In this document: positions 27,923 to 36,243 of the stretch, one piece after another
Numbering within the stretch: the first letter of the stretch is position 1
How the letters are laid out: each line of letters opens with the position of its first letter
Source: an uncultured Pseudomonadota bacterium
Lineage (GTDB): Bacteria; Myxococcota_A; UBA796; SXON01
NCBI GenBank assembly: GCA_903921785.1
Contig: CAIXRH010000072.1
Location: forward strand, 1 to 58,523
DNA: 58,523 bases
Direction: 5' to 3'
Notes under the pieces: model-generated
Databases searched by the model: none
What the model was told of the DNA's origin: nothing
What the model saw: only the letters and a program-made list of their open reading frames with translations
Translations under genes and position numbers: made by a program

Positions 27923-28876
27923 TTGTCTGAAGTCCGCACCTGGGTCGCCGGCCCGGGCGCCGATCGCCTCGATCGTGCCCTCGTCGTCGCTTTCCCCGAC
28001 CTCAGCCGCGCCCGCGTGCAGGCGCTCCTCGCCGAGGGCCACGTCCTCGTGGACGGTGAGGTGCCCAAGGCGAGCGCCCGCCCTCGGTCCGGTCAGGTGG
28101 TCACGGTCGAGGTGCCCGACGCGGTGGCCGCCGATCCGGAGCCGCAGGACCTCCCGCTGCCGATCCTGTACCAGGACGACGACCTGTTGGTCGTGGTGAA
28201 GCCCGCGGGGATGGTCGTCCATCCGTCGGCCGGCCACGCCGACGGCACCATGGTCAACGCACTCCTGCACCACGCCACCGGGCTCTCCGGCATCGGGGGC
28301 GTCGCGCGGCCGGGCATCGTCCACCGGTTGGACGTGGGCACCAGCGGGGTGATGGTCGTCGCCAAGCACGACATCGCGCACCGAGCGCTCACCGAGCAGT
28401 TCTCGGTCCACAGCGTGGAGCGGCGGTACTTCGCGGTCGTCCACCGGGTCCCCAACGTGGATCGCGGCACCTTCCGCAGCAACCTCGCCCGGGACCCCGA
28501 CGATCGCCTCCGCATCGCCAGCGTCGAGGACGGGGGCCGCCGCGCGGTGACCCACTGGGAGATCAAGGCCCGGGGGGATCGGGTGGCGCTCGTGGAGTGC
28601 CGCCTGGAGACCGGGCGCACCCACCAGGTGCGGGTGCATCTCAGCGAGGCGGGGCATCCCATCGTGGGGGATCGTGCTTACTCTCGCCGCGACTGCGTGC
28701 CGACCGCCCCGCTACGGCCTCGCGTGGAGGCGCTCGATCATCCTCTGCTTCACGCGTGGCTGCTCTGCTTCGATCACCCGGGCACCGGGGAGCGGGTTCG
28801 CTTCACCGCGCCCCCTCCGGCCGACTTCTACGCGTTCTGCGCCGCGGCGGGGCTCCCCGTGCCGCCGGTTCGCTGA
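27923..28876 (+). CDS. rluD: RluD-family 23S rRNA pseudouridine synthase
   Basis: A 317-residue RNA-modifying enzyme with an N-terminal S4 RNA-binding domain (about 8-70) and the catalytic Asp in HRLDVGTSG, preceded by LLVVVKPAGMVVHPS. Further family motifs are GRTHQVRVHL and HPIVGD. The RluA/RluD group modifies helix 69 or other uridines of 23S rRNA; the order of motifs fits RluD best. The start is a TTG two bases after the previous stop, since no ATG or GTG precedes the S4 domain. Confidence 0.88.
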   Translation: MSEVRTWVAGPGADRLDRALVVAFPDLSRARVQALLAEGHVLVDGEVPKASARPRSGQVVTVEVPDAVAADPEPQDLPLPILYQDDDLLVVVKPAGMVVHPSAGHADGTMVNALLHHATGLSGIGGVARPGIVHRLDVGTSGVMVVAKHDIAHRALTEQFSVHSVERRYFAVVHRVPNVDRGTFRSNLARDPDDRLRIASVEDGGRRAVTHWEIKARGDRVALVECRLETGRTHQVRVHLSEAGHPIVGDRAYSRRDCVPTAPLRPRVEALDHPLLHAWLLCFDHPGTGERVRFTAPPPADFYAFCAAAGLPVPPVR

Positions 28877-28900
28877 GACCGAAGTCAGGCGCGCGCTGTG

Positions 28901-28927
28901 TGCCGGCCTGTGTTAGGCTGGCCGGCA
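28901..28927 (+). terminator. hairpin between rluD and lipoprotein gene
   Basis: A perfect eight-base stem TGCCGGCC/GGCCGGCA encloses an 11-base loop. No T run follows, and it ends 15 bases before the next ATG, so it could be a terminator for rluD or a 5' leader structure. TAGGCT within the loop could equally be a -10 element. Confidence 0.4.
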
Positions 28928-28942
28928 TTCCCTGGGGTACCG

Positions 28943-29905
28943 ATGCGTCTTCTCGTCTTCAGCCTGTGCGTCCTCGCCGCCTGCGGTAAGCCCGCTGGCT
29001 CCACCACCGCGGTCGTTCCCGATGACAACAACGGCAACGACACCAACGACACGAACGACACCAACGACACGTCGGACACCAGCGGCAACGTGAACAACGA
29101 CTACCTCGAGGTGTCGGCGATCGGCTGGGAGTACGTGGGCAACTGGGACGAAGAGGGCGACCTCCTCGACAACTACACCTACACGGACGACGCGGGGGAC
29201 CTCCAGGCCGCCCCGTTCTACGTGAAGGTCACCCTCGCGTCGCTCGACTACTTCAGCATGACGTCCGACGATCCCGGCTACGAGGATGAGTACTGCGAGC
29301 TGCTCGCGTACTTCCACTACGGTCAGGCCGACTGGAAGGGCACCGAGTTCGACTGGGACGCCGGCAAGGGCGGCACCGGCGTCGACCTCACCACCTACTC
29401 CTCCTACGAGGGGTACCTGGAGGTCATGCCCGACAGCTACTCCGACGCCTGCTACGACCTCAACCCCGACGTCTTCGCCGACAGCGATCCGGCGTCGGTG
29501 ATCGACGGCATGCACTTCGGCGTCGGGTTCGGGCCGCTCACCTCGCGGTTCTACGATCAGTTCAAGGACGCCGACTGGTGGGCCGACTACTCGGGCGCCT
29601 ATATGACGGCGTACATCGCGGTGAATCACCCTGATGGCGCGGGTGGTTACACCTTCGAGGCCTACGACTGGAACACCGCCCTGCTGGTGGACACCGACTA
29701 CGACGCCTGCGTCGCGGTGGACGACGGCGCCGGCGGCACGTTCGACGTGTGCGGCGAACCCCAGGTCGACGCCGACAGCTACTACGTCCCGGGGGACGCG
29801 AACGCCGACCTCCACCACAACTTCGTGATCACCGGCTCGGCCTGGCTCGAGGACACGCCGAACCTCGACCTGAGCCTCTTCCAGGACGGAACCGAGGGGA
29901 TGTGA
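28943..29905 (+). CDS. predicted lipoprotein with Asn-Asp-Thr repeats
   Basis: 320 residues with a lipobox (VLAACGK, Cys14), followed by a linker of Asn-Asp-Thr and Ser-Asp-Thr units, then an acidic beta-rich domain full of Tyr, Asp and Trp. Family not recognised. Several Cys pairs and the acidic surface fit a calcium-rich or extracellular role. The ATG is at the MRLLVF signal start; an upstream in-frame ATG at 28898 would precede the hairpin and lacks a signal sequence. Confidence 0.68.
   Translation: MRLLVFSLCVLAACGKPAGSTTAVVPDDNNGNDTNDTNDTNDTSDTSGNVNNDYLEVSAIGWEYVGNWDEEGDLLDNYTYTDDAGDLQAAPFYVKVTLASLDYFSMTSDDPGYEDEYCELLAYFHYGQADWKGTEFDWDAGKGGTGVDLTTYSSYEGYLEVMPDSYSDACYDLNPDVFADSDPASVIDGMHFGVGFGPLTSRFYDQFKDADWWADYSGAYMTAYIAVNHPDGAGGYTFEAYDWNTALLVDTDYDACVAVDDGAGGTFDVCGEPQVDADSYYVPGDANADLHHNFVITGSAWLEDTPNLDLSLFQDGTEGM
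29036..29071 (+). repeat. four 9-base coding repeats
   Basis: Four units of AACGACAC followed by C or G encode Asn-Asp-Thr repeats in the lipoprotein linker. Such repeats may vary in number by slippage. Confidence 0.75.
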
Positions 29906-29933
29906 GTCGGAGCGGCGGGCGCCTGGGCGATCG

Positions 29934-32003
29934 ATGATCGTCGCCCTCGCGCTCGCCGCCCCTGCGCCGCTGCCCGGTTGGCGGGCAGCCGGCCCCGAAC
30001 GAGGCCACGTCATCGACGTGGCCGTGCTGGCCGACGCGGTCCTCGCGTCGAGCCGGCCGGGCGTGCTCCGCGCAGACCCGGCCCTGCGCCGCTGGTCGCG
30101 CGATCCCCGCTTCCCGGCCGGCGCGGCCCACCTGGCCGCGGCTGCTGACGGCGCGGTGTGGACCGACGCGATGGGGGCGATCTGGCGGGTGGAGGGCAAG
30201 GCTTCCCGGGTGGCCGCGCTGCCGACGGGCGGGGCCGCGGTGGACCTGTCCGCGGTGCCCGGTGGGGTGCTCGTGGCGGTGCGCGGGGAAGGGGCGGGCG
30301 TCGTTCGCGTGGGGGAGGACGGAACGGTCTCCACGGTGCTCGACGGGGTGGACCCGTGGGCGTTGGCCGCGAACGGGTCGGACGTCTGGGCCGGCACGCT
30401 CGACCACGGGCTGTTCCACTCCACGGACGGCGGGGTGCACTTCGTTCCGGTGGCCGACGGCGCCGTGAGCGCCCTCGCGCTTGACGGGGACTTCCCGATG
30501 GTGGCGTGGGCGGACGGGCGGGTGACGCGCGGCGAGGAGGTGCGCTGTACGCTCCCCGGCACCCCGGCCAGCGCGGTCGCTCGGGTGGGCAAGGCCATGG
30601 TCGTCATCGCAGACGGCGCCGAGGGCCCGCACGGCGGACTACTCCGGTGCGAGGAGGGGAAGGCCGCGCCGGTGGAGGGCTGGCCGTCCACGGAGGACGG
30701 GCTCGATCTCGCGCCGACCGGGCTCTGGGCGCTCCCCGGCGGGCGCCTGCTCATGGGCACCTTCCGGGCCGGGCCCGCGGTCGGGGACGCCGAGGGCGGA
30801 GCGTTCGCGCGTACGGGGTTCCGCGCCACCCTCACCAGCGCCACCGCCACCACCGAGTCGGGGCAGCTGATCGTGGCCCTCATGTCCACCGGCCTCTTTG
30901 GGACGACCGACGCCGAGGTGTGGGCCAACGAAGCGACCGCGAATTCTCGCCGGGGACCGGTCTCCGACGTGATGGACCTCCTCGCCACCGGCACGCGGCT
31001 CACGGTCGCGGACTTTGAAGGGCTCACCGTGGGCCGCGGCGAAACCTGGTACCGCAGCGACGGCGTGCAGGTCGCCGGGGCGGGGCGGGCGAACGCCTTG
31101 GTCGGGCTCGCGGAGGACGCCGCGGGCGGGCTCTGGGGCCGCGACGTGACCGGGCAGCTCTGGCATCACGAGCCCGCCGGGTGGACCGCGTGCGGGGAGA
31201 CGGGCGTCCTTCGGTTTGAAGGGAAGGGCGAGGCGCTGAAGGTGGTGACTCGGGCTGGCTACGCGGTCCCGGGGGACTGTGTGGGAGCGGTGAGTCCGGT
31301 TTGGCCCGCGCTCGGCGCCTCGGTGGCCGATGTCCGCTCCGACGGACGGTGGGCGGTCGGCCACGGGCGCACCTGGCACGACGGCGAGATCACCGGGGAG
31401 GTGCGACTGGGCGCGGTGGTCGCGGTGGCCACGCGAGAGGTCGGCGGCCACACGGAGCTCCTCGCGGCCTTCGGCGACGGCGGGGTGATGCGCTGCGTGG
31501 ACGGGAAGTCCTGCGCGAAGGCCGCGCAGGACCTGCCTTCCCCGGTGTCATCGGTGGGCTGGCTCGCGGACGGCACGGTCTGGGCCGCGGAGGTGCGGGG
31601 CACCCTCCTTCTGGTGGACCCGGCGGGACACGAGACCGCCTTCGTCGATGCGGGGGCGGTGTCGCTGCCGATCGGAGCGCCCGGGGCGCCCGTGGCCGCG
31701 CCGACGCTCGCTGCTTCGCTCAACGTGCCGCCGTGGCGTACCGTCGGGCGGCCCACGGGCGCCGCCGCGCCAGCCCTGGGCGCCGCCGTGCTCCCTACGT
31801 CACACGACAGCCCGGACGCGGCGGTGAACCCCGGGTATGCCGGGGGCGCCCCCGACGAGCGGGCCGGCGAGGCCTCCGGGAGCCGGGGGTGGAAGGCGCT
31901 GGCGGCCGGGCTCGGGTTCGGCGGCCTGGCGGGGCTGGCACTTTTGGTCTTCCGCACGCCGCGCGGCGAGGGGCGACGGGGGCGGCGGCGGGAGCGGGGA
32001 TGA
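29934..32003 (+). CDS. secreted beta-propeller-like protein with C-terminal membrane anchor
   Basis: 689 residues beginning with a short hydrophobic signal (MIVALALAAPAPL). About 500 residues of repeating strand-rich blades follow, with recurrent Asp-Gly and Trp motifs (GVLVAVRGEG, DVWAGTLDHG, GGLWGRDVTG) like a two-component-regulator-type or NHL propeller. A Pro/Ala region (about 570-630) precedes one hydrophobic helix (GLGFGGLAGLALLVF) and a strongly basic tail (RGRRRERG). The end resembles a sorting signal of the GlyGly/MYXO-CTERM style but without Cys. Function unknown; exposure on the cell surface is likely. Confidence 0.65.
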   Translation: MIVALALAAPAPLPGWRAAGPERGHVIDVAVLADAVLASSRPGVLRADPALRRWSRDPRFPAGAAHLAAAADGAVWTDAMGAIWRVEGKASRVAALPTGGAAVDLSAVPGGVLVAVRGEGAGVVRVGEDGTVSTVLDGVDPWALAANGSDVWAGTLDHGLFHSTDGGVHFVPVADGAVSALALDGDFPMVAWADGRVTRGEEVRCTLPGTPASAVARVGKAMVVIADGAEGPHGGLLRCEEGKAAPVEGWPSTEDGLDLAPTGLWALPGGRLLMGTFRAGPAVGDAEGGAFARTGFRATLTSATATTESGQLIVALMSTGLFGTTDAEVWANEATANSRRGPVSDVMDLLATGTRLTVADFEGLTVGRGETWYRSDGVQVAGAGRANALVGLAEDAAGGLWGRDVTGQLWHHEPAGWTACGETGVLRFEGKGEALKVVTRAGYAVPGDCVGAVSPVWPALGASVADVRSDGRWAVGHGRTWHDGEITGEVRLGAVVAVATREVGGHTELLAAFGDGGVMRCVDGKSCAKAAQDLPSPVSSVGWLADGTVWAAEVRGTLLLVDPAGHETAFVDAGAVSLPIGAPGAPVAAPTLAASLNVPPWRTVGRPTGAAAPALGAAVLPTSHDSPDAAVNPGYAGGAPDERAGEASGSRGWKALAAGLGFGGLAGLALLVFRTPRGEGRRGRRRERG

Positions 32004-32102
32004 CGCGAGGCCTCGGGGCACCCCAACGCAACGGGAGGTGACGCCGCCACTCCGGCTCACGCCCGCGTTGGCACCCTCGGGCATCCGCGCTACTTCGCCA
32101 GC

Positions 32103-32249
32103 GTGAACGAGCACGAGCGCGCACGGTTCGAGCGGGAAGGGCGAATCGCGAAGGTCGTGCTCGCCCTGTTCGCGCTCCTCGTGATCGTTCCGGCCGTCGT
32201 GGCCTTCTGGGTGGCCTACACCGTCGGTCTCCCGATCGACGGGCACTGA
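32103..32249 (+). CDS. small single-span membrane protein (48 residues)
   Basis: A GTG-started frame of 48 codons with a charged N-terminus (MNEHERARFEREGRIAK), one strong hydrophobic helix (VVLALFALLVIVPAVVAFW) and a short tail. It follows the propeller gene after 99 bases and ends one base before the stop of the convergent glycosidase gene. The amphipathic start and clean helix suggest a real gene, but no clear ribosome site is seen. Confidence 0.5.
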   Translation: MNEHERARFEREGRIAKVVLALFALLVIVPAVVAFWVAYTVGLPIDGH

Positions 32250-33644
32250 TCACGGGAACGCCGGCGCCTCCAGCCTCTCCCAGAGCTTGAGGTTCGCCGC
32301 CCGCATCGCCTCCGTGAGCTCGGCGTACGGCACATCCTGCTCGTTCACCAGCCCCCAGTTGTTGTCCTCGCCGTCGAAGCGCCCTTCCACCGGCTCGTCC
32401 ACCCACTCGAACCAGTGTTGGCCGACGATCCACGAGGTCTGCTGCGCCTGCTCGATGTACGCCGCGGCGGCGGCGGCCCGCTCCGACTGGGTGTCGAGCG
32501 TGGGGTAGATCGGCGGCCAGGTGTTCGGGAGTCCGGAGTCGGCGGCGCGGAAGCCGAACTCGGAGATGAGCACCGGGAGGTCCACCTCGGCGTGGAGGGC
32601 CGCGAAGTCGTCGGCGGGGTCGATGGCGCCGCTGAGCGCGATCGCCGCGACGTCCACCCCAGGTTGGAAGGTGTAGTTGTTGATCGAGAGCACGTCCACG
32701 TAGGGCGCGGCCGCCTCATAGACCTCCAGGCGGGTGAGCACGCTCACCTCCCGGTTGCCGAGGAGGAGGTGGTGGGGATCGGCGGCGCGGATCGCTGCCG
32801 TGGTCACCGAGAAGTAGCGGTCGGCGGTGGCCTGGAGCCAGGCGGTGGTGAGGTCGGCGGCGGGGCCGGGGGCGTCGGCGTCCAGGGCGTCCCAGGCGCC
32901 GGCGTCGGCCCGCATCGCGGCTTCGTCGGCGTAGGCGGTCCCGAGGGCGCCGTTCACCGCCTCGACGCCGCCGAGGCGGTCCAGGAGGAACGTGACCGCC
33001 GCTTGTTTCCCGGGCGCTGCCGCGTCGGTCTGCAGGTAGAGCTGGAGGAGGGTCGCCTGGCCGCGCCAGTCGGGCCCCCAGCGGTCCTCGTTGTCGAGGA
33101 ACCAACCGAGGACGTTCGGATCCTCCGCCCGCGGGACCACCACCGCCGCGACCGTCGCCTCGACGCCGGCCTCCCACGCCGGGTCGTACCAATCGGCGAC
33201 GCTGCCGGTCTGCCAGTCGCCGCCGGAGAGGTTGAGGATCGGCGTGGCGGAGGACCATGGCCGGAGGAGGTCATCGTCGCTCCACGCTCCGACGGTGTTG
33301 ATCCCCCAGCCGTTCAGCCGGGAAGCGGTCGCTTCGGCCCACGCTTCCGGCGAGGCGTAGGCGGCGGCGGTGGTGTCCGCGTAGGCCTGCTCCCCCGTGA
33401 TTGCGTTGACGTCCCCGGTCGGGGTGGCGTGGTTCACCCCGTTGGACCAGGCGGGGTGTCCCTCGGGCGTGATCAGCCACCAACGCTCACAGAACCGCTC
33501 CGTACGCCACCAGCCGGTCGCCTCCCGTTCCACGCCGGGGTGGCCGCCGTGGGCGTCGAGCCCCTCGGCGGCCCCGACCGGTTGGCAGGCGGGCACGTCT
33601 CCGGTGTCGGGAACGGGGGCGCAGGCGGCGAGGAGGAGGACCAC
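32250..33644 (-). CDS. agarase-like (clan GH-A) glycoside hydrolase lipoprotein
   Basis: 464 residues with a lipobox (LLLAACA, Cys8), then an agarase-like opening (RWWLITPEGHPAWSNGVNH at 54-72) and a TIM-barrel region. Likely acid/base Glu186 lies in WFLDNEDRWG and nucleophile Glu362 in LISEFGF. Agarase-type GH50/GH86 enzymes share this layout, but the substrate may be another polysaccharide. The start is a GTG with TACGTT five bases upstream. It ends tail-to-tail with the small membrane-protein gene. Confidence 0.75.
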   Translation of the reverse strand: MVLLLAACAPVPDTGDVPACQPVGAAEGLDAHGGHPGVEREATGWWRTERFCERWWLITPEGHPAWSNGVNHATPTGDVNAITGEQAYADTTAAAYASPEAWAEATASRLNGWGINTVGAWSDDDLLRPWSSATPILNLSGGDWQTGSVADWYDPAWEAGVEATVAAVVVPRAEDPNVLGWFLDNEDRWGPDWRGQATLLQLYLQTDAAAPGKQAAVTFLLDRLGGVEAVNGALGTAYADEAAMRADAGAWDALDADAPGPAADLTTAWLQATADRYFSVTTAAIRAADPHHLLLGNREVSVLTRLEVYEAAAPYVDVLSINNYTFQPGVDVAAIALSGAIDPADDFAALHAEVDLPVLISEFGFRAADSGLPNTWPPIYPTLDTQSERAAAAAAYIEQAQQTSWIVGQHWFEWVDEPVEGRFDGEDNNWGLVNEQDVPYAELTEAMRAANLKLWERLEAPAFP

Positions 33645-33649
33645 ACGGC

Positions 33650-33655
33650 AACGTA
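33650..33655 (-). promoter_or_regulatory. candidate -10 hexamer next to start
   Basis: TACGTT followed by GCCG lies five bases before the GTG of the glycosidase lipoprotein gene; the placement would make the transcript leaderless. Confidence 0.35.
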
Positions 33656-33666
33656 GCCCTGCCCGC

Positions 33667-34575
33667 TCACCCGCGCCCCAGCTCCTCCACCAGGAGGTCG
33701 AAGGCCACGCGCATCCGACGGCTGGTACGTAAGTCCCGGTGGCTCACCACGTGCATCGGCACCGGCATCGGCGGTAAGGAGGGGAGCACCCGCTGCACCA
33801 GGGGGTCGCCGTCGCCAACCTGCTCCATGACAAAGCAGATCCCCAGCCCTGCCCGGCAGAGTTGCCACTGGACGAGGTGGTTGTCGGTGATGACGGGGAA
33901 GTTGCGGCGCGTGGCCGGGATCCCGAGATGGTTGAGGTAGGTGACCATCCGATCCACTTCCACGAAGCCGAAGAACTCGGCACGGGCGAGGTCCTCGACG
34001 CGGAGGGGGCCGCTCCGCCCGAGAGCGGCGAGCAAGCCGGGCGTGGCGTACATCTGGGCGGCGCGCGCCGGGAGCTTCCGCGCGTAGAGCTCCGGCTCGG
34101 TCGGGGCGAAGTTGCGAATGGCGAGGTCGGCCTCCCGGCGCTGGAGGTCGTGGGCGGTGTTGGAGACCACGATCTCCAGCTCGATTGCGGGGTGTTCGCG
34201 GCGAAGGCGACGCACCACCGGCTCGAGGAGGTACGCCGCGACCAGCTCGCTGGCGGAGATGCGCACCATCCCGTCCAGCGCCTGGGAGCGACCCGCCGCG
34301 ATCCTGGACATGTGGGCGGCGGCGTCCTGCATCGCCCGGACGTGCGCCGCGAGCTCCGCGCCCGCTGGGGTGAGCTCGAGGCCATTGCCCACCCGCTCGA
34401 AGAGCGCGAGCCCGAGCTCTTCTTCCAGCGCCGCGATCTGCCGCCCGACGGTCGGCTGCGTGCTCTCCAGCACGCGCGCGGCGGCGGAGAACGACCCCGC
34501 GTCGGCCGCGGCGAGGAACGCGCGGGCGTGGTTCCAGTTGAAGCTGCCGGCGGGGAGGGTCATACGATTTTGCAT
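33667..34575 (-). CDS. LysR-type transcriptional regulator
   Basis: A 302-residue regulator with an N-terminal winged helix-turn-helix (FNWNHARAFLAAADAGSFSAAARVL ... TQPTVGRQIAALEEELG) and a two-lobe effector domain (about 95-300). It is transcribed away from the SDR-like gene, with a 105-base intergenic region in between, the classical arrangement for LysR control of a neighbouring target. A perfect six-base inverted repeat in that region is a candidate site. The inducer is unknown. It is read in the same direction as, and ends 22 bases before, the glycosidase gene start. Confidence 0.88.
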   Translation of the reverse strand: MQNRMTLPAGSFNWNHARAFLAAADAGSFSAAARVLESTQPTVGRQIAALEEELGLALFERVGNGLELTPAGAELAAHVRAMQDAAAHMSRIAAGRSQALDGMVRISASELVAAYLLEPVVRRLRREHPAIELEIVVSNTAHDLQRREADLAIRNFAPTEPELYARKLPARAAQMYATPGLLAALGRSGPLRVEDLARAEFFGFVEVDRMVTYLNHLGIPATRRNFPVITDNHLVQWQLCRAGLGICFVMEQVGDGDPLVQRVLPSLPPMPVPMHVVSHRDLRTSRRMRVAFDLLVEELGRG

Positions 34576-34640
34576 AACCTCTGCTCGGCTTTACGGGCTC
34601 CCTCGCGGCCAGCGTCGAGCATAGTCATGGGGGTCAGCCA

Positions 34641-34658
34641 AAACGAGCCGCTTCGTTT
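34641..34658. promoter_or_regulatory. inverted repeat, possible LysR operator
   Basis: AAACGA and TCGTTT are separated by six bases in the LysR/SDR intergenic region, 22 bases before the ATG of the SDR-like gene. LysR sites more often have T-N11-A with longer arms, so the assignment is weak. Confidence 0.3.
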
Positions 34659-34680
34659 CTGCCCCTTCCAGGAGTCTCCC

Positions 34681-35409
34681 ATGTCCTCGTCCGTCGCCGT
34701 CCCGTCCGCCCCCCTCTCGAAGGTCTGCATCGTTGGCGCCTCCGGGAAGCTCGGCCGCTACATGATCCAGCAGTGCCTCGACCAGGGCCTGGAGGTGGTC
34801 GGCGTGTGCCGCCCGGAGAGCGTCGGCAAGCTCGCCGACCTCGCCGACCGCATCACCATCCTCCCCGGAAAGACCAACGATCGTGAGGTGATCCGCCGCG
34901 CGGTGGCCGGATGCCAGGGCGTGCTCACGGTCCTCGCCCCCTGGGGCTTCCAGGACTACTCCTCCGGGACGGCGTCCGCGGTGCTCGATCACGCGGAGCC
35001 GGGCGCCTCGCTCGTGTTCAGCTGCGGCTGGCACATCACCCGCGACGGCCAGGACCGGTACCCGTTCTGGTGGAGCGTGAAGGTGGCGCTGTTCATCGCC
35101 GTCGGCTGGCTCACCCGGCTCGCGGACATCAGCGACCAGGTCCGCGCCTGCAACCTCATCTTCAACAGTGATACCCGCTGGACGGTGGTCCGTGGCAGCG
35201 ATCTGGAGGAGGGGCGGTCCCAGGGGCTGCCGGTCTGGCGCCGGCACGTCGGCGATCCGGCGCTCGCGTCGAACCTCACCCGCCGGGTGGACTACGCCCG
35301 TTTCATGGTGCACGCCCTCACCGAGCCGAGCCTCGCCCGGGAATGTCCGGCGATCGTCGGGCGGGAGACGGCGTCCGCGCGGTCGTCGCTCACTCCGGCC
35401 GCGGCCTGA
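34681..35409 (+). CDS. atypical SDR / NmrA-like NAD(P)-binding protein
   Basis: 242 residues. The ATG is followed by a Rossmann fold with GASGKLG, as in extended or atypical short-chain dehydrogenases and NmrA-like redox sensors. No Tyr-xxx-Lys catalytic pair is obvious, so it may be a redox-sensing or epimerase-like protein. A hydrophobic run (WSVKVALFIAVGWLTRL) may contact the membrane. It is divergent from a LysR regulator. Its stop lies three bases from the stop of the convergent barrel gene. Confidence 0.7.
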   Translation: MSSSVAVPSAPLSKVCIVGASGKLGRYMIQQCLDQGLEVVGVCRPESVGKLADLADRITILPGKTNDREVIRRAVAGCQGVLTVLAPWGFQDYSSGTASAVLDHAEPGASLVFSCGWHITRDGQDRYPFWWSVKVALFIAVGWLTRLADISDQVRACNLIFNSDTRWTVVRGSDLEEGRSQGLPVWRRHVGDPALASNLTRRVDYARFMVHALTEPSLARECPAIVGRETASARSSLTPAAA

Positions 35410-35412
35410 CGC

Positions 35413-36243
35413 TCACTTCCCGGCCTTACGCTCCACGACCCACGTCGCCGACGCCTGGAGGTTGGGCGTCGTGCCCACCCGGTCCGCGTCGACCACGTAG
35501 GCCAGCGCGAGGACGTTCACGGTGGGGATCGCGGGGGTGGTCCCGGGCTTGAACGAGACGATCCCCCCGACGACGAGGCTCTCGTCGCCGGAGTTGAGGG
35601 CGAGCCGCTCGCGCACCGTCGCGCCGACGCGGAGGAGCGGCCGCGCGCCGCCGGGGAGCACCTCGTACAAAAGCCCGCCCTGGTTCTCCACGAGCACGTC
35701 GTCCCAGGCGACGATGAGGTCGCGGTTCGGCTCGTACACGTAGGGCTCCGGCTTGCCGAGCGGGTTCTCCAGGTGCAAGAACGTGAAGGTGCAGGCGTCG
35801 AAGGCTACGATCGGGCCGAGCTTCGCCTTGAGGGTGGGGGTGGCGCTCGCCACCAGTCCGCTCGCCATGAAGCCGTCGTCGACACGGCTGTCACGCGTCG
35901 CGCTCTCCTTGCCGTCCGTCGCGGCGTAGGGGAGCAGCCCGTGGCCACCCCAGCTGTAGTAGCCCAGGTAGCTCGCCTGCACTTCGAGGTCGAACATGTC
36001 GATCGGCGAGATCGAGAAGCGCGGCCCGACCTCCGCGTTCACCGGGGTGAAGGCCACGCGCAGCCCCGCGCCGCCGTACGTCTCCCGGAAGAGCCGGCTC
36101 TCGGCCCGGTGCAGCGGCACGCGGTACTGCACGCGCGTGTCGACCAGGGCCCCGGAGGGGAACAGGCTCCCGCCGAACGACTCGCGGAACCACCAGGACG
36201 GAGCGTCGAGGGCGAGGGCGAGCGGCGCGAGGAGGAGGAGCAT
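35413..36243 (-). CDS. predicted outer-membrane barrel protein
   Basis: 276 residues with a minimal signal (MLLLLAPLALALDAP). The mature part alternates aromatic and hydrophobic strands (FRESFGGSLFPSG, YLGYYSWGGHGLLPY, LVVGGIVSFKPG), typical of small barrels. Family not recognised. The ATG at 36243 starts exactly at the signal; longer in-frame starts would add an Arg/Gly-rich stretch. No operon partner. Confidence 0.65.
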   Translation of the reverse strand: MLLLLAPLALALDAPSWWFRESFGGSLFPSGALVDTRVQYRVPLHRAESRLFRETYGGAGLRVAFTPVNAEVGPRFSISPIDMFDLEVQASYLGYYSWGGHGLLPYAATDGKESATRDSRVDDGFMASGLVASATPTLKAKLGPIVAFDACTFTFLHLENPLGKPEPYVYEPNRDLIVAWDDVLVENQGGLLYEVLPGGARPLLRVGATVRERLALNSGDESLVVGGIVSFKPGTTPAIPTVNVLALAYVVDADRVGTTPNLQASATWVVERKAGK

